9,517 nt of DNA. It comes from Fimenecus sp045613065. GTDB lineage: Bacteria; Bacillota; Clostridia; Oscillospirales; Acutalibacteraceae. The notes beneath the pieces are model-generated. The model worked only from the letters and a program-made list of their open reading frames with translations. It had not been told where the DNA came from and ran no database searches. Every line of letters begins with the position of its first letter. Within the stretch, counting starts at the first letter, position 1. Shown here piece after piece: positions 5,360 to 9,517 of the stretch. The translations under genes were made by a program, and so were the position numbers. The stretch is taken from assembly GCA_045613065.1 (NCBI GenBank), contig JAZLAH010000002.1, positions 1-9,517 of the forward strand, read 5' to 3'.

Positions 5360-6439
5360 GTGAAAAAGTATAATGTTGGTGTAATTGGTGCAACAGGTAT
5401 GGTTGGTCAGCGTTTTATGACTCTTTTAGATAACCATCCTTGGTTTGACGTTAAAGTATTGGCAGCTAGTCCTCGTTCAGCAGGCAAAAAGTATTCTGAT
5501 GCTGTTGGTGCTAAATGGTGTATGGATGTTGAAATTCCTGAAACAATGAAAGATATTGTTGTTATGGATGCTACAGCTGATATTGAAAAAATTGCTACAC
5601 AGGTTGATTTTGTTTTCTGTGCAGTTGATATGAAAAAAGATGAAATCAAAGCACTCGAAGAAGCTTATGCTAAAGCAGAATGTCCTGTTATTTCAAACAA
5701 CAGTGCACACAGACATACTCCTGATATTCCAATGATTGTTCCTGAACTTAATGCAGAACACGCTAAAATTATTCCTGCTCAGAGAAAAAGACTTGGCACA
5801 AAACGTGGATTTATTGCTGTTAAATCAAACTGTTCTCTTCAGAGTTATGTTCCTGCACTCTTCCCTCTTTCAAAGTTTGGCATTAAGGATGTTCTTGTTT
5901 GCACATATCAGGCAATCTCAGGTGCAGGTAAAACATTCCAGACATGGCCTGAAATGGTTGACAATGTAATTCCATTTATCGGTGGTGAAGAAGAAAAGAG
6001 TGAAAAAGAACCACTTAAAATCTGGGGTAAAGTTGAAGGAGATGAAATCGTTCCAGCAACATCTCCTAATTTTACAGCACAGTGTATCCGTGTTCCTGTT
6101 TCAAATGGTCATATGGGTGCTGTTTTTGTAAGATTTGAGAATAAACCTTCAAAAGAAGAAATATTAAATATATGGAAAGACTTTGCAGGTCGTGCTCAGG
6201 AATTAGAACTTCCACACGCTCCAAAGCAGTTCCTTAACTACTTTGAAGAAGATAATATGCCACAGACAAAGATGCATCGTGACCTTGAAGGTGGTATGGC
6301 AATTTCAGTTGGTCGTCTTCGTGAAGATACACAGTACGACTATAAATTCGTTTGTCTTTCACACAATACACTTCGTGGTGCTGCAGGTGGTGCTGTTCTT
6401 ATGGCAGAACTTCTTTGTGCAGAAGGATATATGGACTAA
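5360..6439 (+). CDS. asd: Aspartate-semialdehyde dehydrogenase, archaeal/fungal type
   Basis: Asd reduces beta-aspartyl phosphate to aspartate semialdehyde with NADPH, the branch point to lysine/DAP, threonine and methionine. This 359-residue protein starts with a Rossmann nucleotide-binding motif, GVIGATGMVGQRF (7-19). It has SNNSAHR (112-118), the catalytic cysteine Cys158 in KSNCSL, the glycine-rich SGAGK (187-191), and VPVSNGHMG with the likely acid/base His251. The pattern and length follow the subfamily found in archaea and fungi (TIGR00978-like) rather than the E. coli or usual Bacillus type. The start is GTG at 5360, with GGAGG (5346-5350) nine bases upstream; no better ATG is near. 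It is the first gene behind the lysine riboswitch, so lysine should repress it. dapA follows after 23 bp. Confidence 0.95.
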   Translation: MKKYNVGVIGATGMVGQRFMTLLDNHPWFDVKVLAASPRSAGKKYSDAVGAKWCMDVEIPETMKDIVVMDATADIEKIATQVDFVFCAVDMKKDEIKALEEAYAKAECPVISNNSAHRHTPDIPMIVPELNAEHAKIIPAQRKRLGTKRGFIAVKSNCSLQSYVPALFPLSKFGIKDVLVCTYQAISGAGKTFQTWPEMVDNVIPFIGGEEEKSEKEPLKIWGKVEGDEIVPATSPNFTAQCIRVPVSNGHMGAVFVRFENKPSKEEILNIWKDFAGRAQELELPHAPKQFLNYFEEDNMPQTKMHRDLEGGMAISVGRLREDTQYDYKFVCLSHNTLRGAAGGAVLMAELLCAEGYMD

Positions 6440-6462
6440 TTTCCAATTAAGGAGAATTTATT

Positions 6463-7353
6463 ATGAGTAACAATCCTATTTTTACAGGTTGCGGTGTTGC
6501 TATCGTAACACCATTCAATGAAGATACAAGTGTTAATTACAAGTCACTTGAAAATCTTCTTGAGTTTCATATTGCAAATGGAACTGATTCAATTGTAATT
6601 TGTGGTACTACAGGTGAAAGTGCTACTCTTACTCCAAAAGAACATTCAGATGTAATTAAATTTACTTGTGACGTTGTTAATCACAGAATTCCTGTTATTG
6701 CAGGTACAGGTAGTAACGAAACTGCATATGCAATCGAACTTTCTAACGACGCTGAAAAAGCTGGTGCTGATGCAATGCTTGTTGTTACACCATATTACAA
6801 CAAATGCTCTCAGCGTGGTCTTGTAAAACATTATCAGGCAATTGCTGATAATACATCAAAACCAATCATCATATATAATGTTCCAAGTAGAACTGGTGTA
6901 AATGTTCTTCCATCTACATATGCAGAACTTTGTGAACATAAGAATATTATTGCTACAAAAGAAGCAAGTGGTAATATTTCTCAGATTGCTGAAACAATTG
7001 CACTTTGTGGTGATAAACTTGATGTTTATTCAGGTAATGATGACCAGATTGTTCCTCTTATGTCACTTGGTGGTAAAGGTGTTATTTCAGTTCTTTCAAA
7101 CATCTGTCCAAAACTTGCACATGATATTCCAACTCTTTATCTTGAGGGTAAAGTTAAGGAAAGTGCTGAACTTCAACTTAAATATCTTGAACTTATCAAT
7201 GCAATGTTTATGGATGTAAATCCAATTCCTGTTAAAGTTGCTATGCAGATGATGGGCTTTGATGTAGGTCCTCTTCGTATGCCTCTTTGTGAAATGGATG
7301 ATGCAAAGACAGCTAAACTTGAATCAATACTTAAAAAGTATAATTTAATCTAA
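6463..7353 (+). CDS. dapA: 4-hydroxy-tetrahydrodipicolinate synthase (DapA)
   Basis: DapA condenses pyruvate with aspartate semialdehyde, the first committed step to DAP and lysine. The 296-residue protein is an intact TIM-barrel aldolase of normal length. Active-site residues align with E. coli at a constant offset of five: Thr49/Thr50 in CGTTGES, Tyr112 in VTPYYNK, Tyr138 and Arg143 in YNVPSRTG, and Schiff-base Lys166 in ATKEASG. AAGGAG (6449-6454) lies eight bases before the ATG. It takes the product of the upstream asd gene. Whether lysine inhibits the enzyme allosterically cannot be judged by eye; transcription control by the riboswitch is the clearer signal. Confidence 0.97.
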   Translation: MSNNPIFTGCGVAIVTPFNEDTSVNYKSLENLLEFHIANGTDSIVICGTTGESATLTPKEHSDVIKFTCDVVNHRIPVIAGTGSNETAYAIELSNDAEKAGADAMLVVTPYYNKCSQRGLVKHYQAIADNTSKPIIIYNVPSRTGVNVLPSTYAELCEHKNIIATKEASGNISQIAETIALCGDKLDVYSGNDDQIVPLMSLGGKGVISVLSNICPKLAHDIPTLYLEGKVKESAELQLKYLELINAMFMDVNPIPVKVAMQMMGFDVGPLRMPLCEMDDAKTAKLESILKKYNLI

Positions 7354-7375
7354 TTATCTTACTGGATGTGAAAAA

Positions 7376-8128
7376 ATGACAAGGATTATTTTAAGTGGTG
7401 CTTTAGGTAAAATGGGAAAAGCAATTACAGCTTGTGTATCAAACAGAAATGACTGTGAAATAGTTGCAGGTGTTGATATTGCAAACGAAGAAACTTTGTT
7501 CCCTATTTTTAAGTCATTTAATGATATAAATTTAGATGCTGATGTGATTATTGACTTTTCACATCCATCTGTACTTGAAAATTTGCTTGCATTTGCTAAA
7601 GAGAGAAAAATACCTGCTGTTATTGCAACAACAGGACTTAATGATGAACAAATTGAATCAATAAAAAATGCTTCAAAAGATGTTCCTTTATTCTTCTCTG
7701 CAAATATGTCTATTGGTGTTAGTCTTGTTTCTGAACTTGCTAAAAAAGCTGCAAAAGTACTTCAAGGAAGCTTTGATATTGAAATTGTTGAAGCACATCA
7801 TAATCAGAAAATTGACGCACCAAGTGGTACTGCTTTAATGCTTGCTGATTCAATTTCAGAAGCACTTGATGAAAAGCCAATTTATGAATTTGACCGTCAT
7901 TCAAAACGAATGAAGCGTACAAAAAATGAAATTGGTATTCATGCAGTTCGTGGCGGAACAATTGTTGGTGAACACGAAATAATCTTTGCTGGTCCTGATG
8001 AAGTAATTAAGATTTCTCATTCAGCATATTCAAAACAACTTTTTGCAAATGGCTCAGTAAATGCAGGATTATTCCTTGTAGGAAAAGAACCAGGTTTTTA
8101 CTCAATGAAAGATTTAGTTAATTCATAA
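7376..8128 (+). CDS. dapB: 4-hydroxy-tetrahydrodipicolinate reductase (DapB)
   Basis: DapB reduces the DapA product to tetrahydrodipicolinate with NAD(P)H. The 250-residue protein has the N-terminal nucleotide motif SGALGKMGKAI (7-17) and IIDFSHP (58-64). TTGL (85-88), FFSANMSIGV (106-115) and the substrate/catalytic segment EAHHNQKIDAPSGTA (139-153, with His141, His142 and Lys145) follow. HAVRGGTIVGEHEI (189-202) completes the set. All are standard for DapB, and the length is close to the usual 250-270. The ribosome site is weak: only GGATGTG (7364-7370), five bases before the ATG. The 22-bp gap after dapA may therefore depend on translation arriving from dapA. The ACT-domain gene follows 12 bp later. 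Confidence 0.96.
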   Translation: MTRIILSGALGKMGKAITACVSNRNDCEIVAGVDIANEETLFPIFKSFNDINLDADVIIDFSHPSVLENLLAFAKERKIPAVIATTGLNDEQIESIKNASKDVPLFFSANMSIGVSLVSELAKKAAKVLQGSFDIEIVEAHHNQKIDAPSGTALMLADSISEALDEKPIYEFDRHSKRMKRTKNEIGIHAVRGGTIVGEHEIIFAGPDEVIKISHSAYSKQLFANGSVNAGLFLVGKEPGFYSMKDLVNS

Positions 8129-8140
8129 GGAGGTATAATT

Positions 8141-8593
8141 ATGCATAATATTGATAATATTACGATGATTGAAAATGTTACTCTTATTTCAATCAACGAC
8201 TCCCCTGCTGATTTTAAAGTTGTTGCACAAATTTTTGAGATGCTTTCAAATGCAGGAATTGATGTTGATATGATTTCACAGAATCCTCCACAAGGTAAAA
8301 CATCAAATCTATCATTTACAGTTAATGATGACGATTTAGGAAAAGTTTTTGAAACAGCATCAAAGCTTCGTGAACTTCATCCCGAGCTTAAACTTGCTAT
8401 CAGTAGTGGTAATACTAAGATTTCAGTATTCGGTGAATCAATGAAAAATTGTCCTGGTGTTGCTGCAAAAGTTTTTTCAGCAATTGCATCAACTGATGTT
8501 GAAGTTAGAATGATTACAACTTCTGAAGTTGATATATCGGTTCTTATATATAGCCACGATGGTGATGCTGTTTACTCAGCACTTAATTCATAA
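8141..8593 (+). CDS. Stand-alone tandem ACT-domain protein, aspartokinase regulatory-like
   Basis: The 150 residues consist almost wholly of two ACT domains, about 12-75 and 92-150. The first has VTLISINDSPADF and AGIDVDMISQ. The second has KISVFGESMKNCPGVAAKVF and MITTSEVDISVLI, closely resembling the effector-binding C-terminus of aspartokinase (LysC), where TSE-x-x-IS lies near the lysine/threonine site. No kinase catalytic domain precedes it; dapB ends 12 bp upstream, and the gene has its own strong AAGGAGGT (8127-8134). It is therefore not a fragment left by a frameshift in this window. In B. subtilis aspartokinase II a similar-sized beta subunit is made from an internal start of lysC; here the module is a separate gene. 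It probably senses lysine or a related amino acid and may partner an aspartokinase or a DAP enzyme encoded elsewhere. Partner and ligand are inference. Confidence 0.85.
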   Translation: MHNIDNITMIENVTLISINDSPADFKVVAQIFEMLSNAGIDVDMISQNPPQGKTSNLSFTVNDDDLGKVFETASKLRELHPELKLAISSGNTKISVFGESMKNCPGVAAKVFSAIASTDVEVRMITTSEVDISVLIYSHDGDAVYSALNS

Positions 8594-8608
8594 TTAAATA
8601 ATATAATT

Positions 8609-8652
8609 AAAATTAAGGCTTACTGATTAATTTCAGTAAGCCTTAATTTTTT
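8609..8652. terminator. Bidirectional intrinsic terminator
   Basis: A 16-bp perfect stem joins 8611-8626 and 8633-8648 around a TTAATT loop, extendable by two A-T pairs (8609-8610 with 8649-8650). Runs of T follow on the + strand and T-rich sequence on the - strand. It stands between two convergent genes, 15 bases after the ACT gene stop and just beyond the stop of the surface-protein gene, so it probably serves both. Confidence 0.9.
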
Positions 8653-8660
8653 GTACTATT

Positions 8661-8777
8661 TTAATAATGTGCTACACCACAGGAGCAAGTTTTATTAAAT
8701 CCGAAGAGCATATTAAATACATTAATGATTTTCCAGAAGAAACCTGCTATACCATCCTTGTGACAAATGTGGTCGCA
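8661..8777 (-). other. C-terminal Cys/His-flanked hydrophobic module
   Basis: The last 39 residues begin with ECDHICHK, continue through a hydrophobic aromatic segment (AGFFWKIINVFNMLFGF), and end CSCGVAHY at the stop. From memory, very similar tails close many secreted proteins of Ruminococcaceae and relatives, which suggests a sorting or anchoring module. That role is inference. Confidence 0.55.
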
Positions 8778-9517
8778 TTCTACTGATGGGTCAAGAAGTT
8801 CGTTGTCAGTATCACAATATCCGTCACCGTCATTGTCTGCATGGCCTGTTGCATTCACATAATTGCCAATATAAGTTTCACCACAATTGCAAGTGTAAGT
8901 TGTATAGCCTTGTGCTAAACAGGTTGGTGCTGTTGTAACTGCTGTATAGTTATGACCTGTTTCATTGATAACAACTGTATCACGGCTGATTTCTTCTTCA
9001 CATACTGAACAGTAAACAACTACATACTTGCTACCATTTTCTGTACATGTTGGAGCAACATAGTTTTCTTCAACTGCAGTTGAAGGTGTGTGACCTAACG
9101 CATCAACAGTTGTCTGTTCTGTAAGTATTTCATTACATACTGAACATTTTGAGCCGTCTGTAAGACCTGTTTCAGTACAGGTTGGAGCAACTGCCGGAAT
9201 TATTTCCTCTGTATGACCTAATGCATCAGCATAATTATCTACATAAGTGTCACCACATTCGCATGTATATGTTGTGTAGCCTTGTTCTGTGCATGTAGGT
9301 GCAGTTACAACTGATTCGTAATCGTGGCATGTTGAATCAATATCAACATAATTATCACAATAAGTATCTCCACAATCACAAGTATGAGCTGTATAACCTT
9401 GTGCCATACAAGTTGGTGCAATTATAGTTGCCTCATAAACTCCTTCACAGTTATCATAATGGAACTTTGCGTTAGTTAGTCGTGTATTATAATTACCTAT
9501 TGAAATCGTATTCCATT
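8661..9517 (-). CDS. BspA-like cell-surface protein with APTC repeats, C-terminal part
   Basis: This frame is open to the window edge, so the 5' end is missing; the internal Met at 9407 falls inside a repeat and is not the start. The first visible residues (WNTISIGNYN...LTNAKFHY) match the last strand of a BspA-type leucine-rich (LRR_5) region, where a 'GTEEQWN...' unit is usual. Then come five repeats of about 38-45 residues with APTC-x(3)-GYTTYTC-x-CGDTY and ALGHT-type ends. An acidic DNDGDGYCD loop follows, resembling a calcium-binding loop. The C-terminus has CDHICHK, a hydrophobic aromatic stretch of about 20 residues, and CSCGVAHY. Such architecture is typical of secreted clostridial gut proteins of unknown role, perhaps in adhesion. 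No LPXTG motif is present. A signal peptide would lie beyond the window. Confidence 0.85.
   Translation of the reverse strand, partial: WNTISIGNYNTRLTNAKFHYDNCEGVYEATIIAPTCMAQGYTAHTCDCGDTYCDNYVDIDSTCHDYESVVTAPTCTEQGYTTYTCECGDTYVDNYADALGHTEEIIPAVAPTCTETGLTDGSKCSVCNEILTEQTTVDALGHTPSTAVEENYVAPTCTENGSKYVVVYCSVCEEEISRDTVVINETGHNYTAVTTAPTCLAQGYTTYTCNCGETYIGNYVNATGHADNDGDGYCDTDNELLDPSVECDHICHKDGIAGFFWKIINVFNMLFGFNKTCSCGVAHY
8838..9437 (-). repeat. Five tandem APTC cysteine repeats within the surface protein
   Basis: Units lie at about 9324-9437, 9210-9323, 9087-9209, 8952-9086 and 8838-8951. Each holds APTC and a second cysteine pair. Units 1, 2 and 5 are one subtype, with TC-x-CG and GYT. Units 3 and 4 are another, with CSVC and a longer linker. 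The DNA of units 1, 2 and 5 is also visibly similar around the GYTTYTC part, so copy number may change by recombination. Confidence 0.85.

Noticed and set aside
5736..7219. Overlapping frames inside asd and dapA (for example 5736-5969, 6243-6470, 6902-7219)
   Set aside because: They are out-of-frame shadows of well-recognised genes and have low-complexity Leu/Phe-rich translations.
9405..9407. ATG at 9407 as start of the surface protein gene
   Set aside because: The frame stays open to the window end and the Met lies inside the first APTC repeat, with recognisable protein sequence upstream.
8838..9437. CRISPR-like array
   Set aside because: The periodicity is about 114-135 bp, the units are degenerate and in frame, and they encode a protein repeat.

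Overview
The window reads as chromosomal DNA of a low-GC member of the Clostridia, most likely a gut anaerobe near Ruminococcaceae/Oscillospiraceae. This is inferred from the AT-rich sequence, strong GGAGG-type ribosome binding sites, a SpoIIM-family protein, an L-box (lysine) riboswitch, and a BspA-like surface protein with clostridial 'APTC' repeats. No rRNA, tRNA, CRISPR array or insertion sequence was seen.

Layout. Positions 1-212 are a very AT-rich leader (26 G/C in the first 180 bases by my count). A XerC/D-like tyrosine recombinase follows on the + strand (213-1202). It converges on, and overlaps by 14 bp, a - strand block read right to left: queA (5004-3976), tgt (3966-2836), yajC (2732-2319), a small TIGR04086-like membrane protein (2262-1849) and a SpoIIM-family membrane protein (1830-1189). 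queA and tgt are nine bases apart and make the last tRNA queuosine steps. yajC appears to have its own promoter. A strong hairpin terminator after yajC overlaps the ribosome binding site of the next gene.

Divergent from queA, a promoter at 5044-5072 drives a lysine riboswitch (about 5076-5245) with an intrinsic terminator (5285-5318). These control a compact + strand operon: asd (5360-6439), dapA (6463-7353), dapB (7376-8128) and a stand-alone pair of ACT domains (8141-8593) resembling the regulatory tail of aspartokinase. Asd makes aspartate semialdehyde, DapA condenses it with pyruvate, and DapB reduces the product to tetrahydrodipicolinate. Lysine is expected to shut the unit off by premature termination. 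No aspartokinase catalytic domain and no later DAP gene lies in the window.

A 16-bp perfect hairpin (8611-8648) closes this operon and probably also terminates the convergent - strand gene that fills 8661-9517. That gene is cut off by the window end. Its visible part is the end of a BspA-type leucine-rich region, five cysteine-containing APTC repeats, a Ca-loop-like motif, and a C-terminal Cys/His-flanked hydrophobic module.

The core genes are ordinary. The less ordinary items are the orphan ACT protein inside a lysine-riboswitch operon, the terminator/RBS overlap at 2263-2298, the Cys/His C-terminal module of the surface protein, and two perfect palindromes placed just before Shine-Dalgarno sequences.
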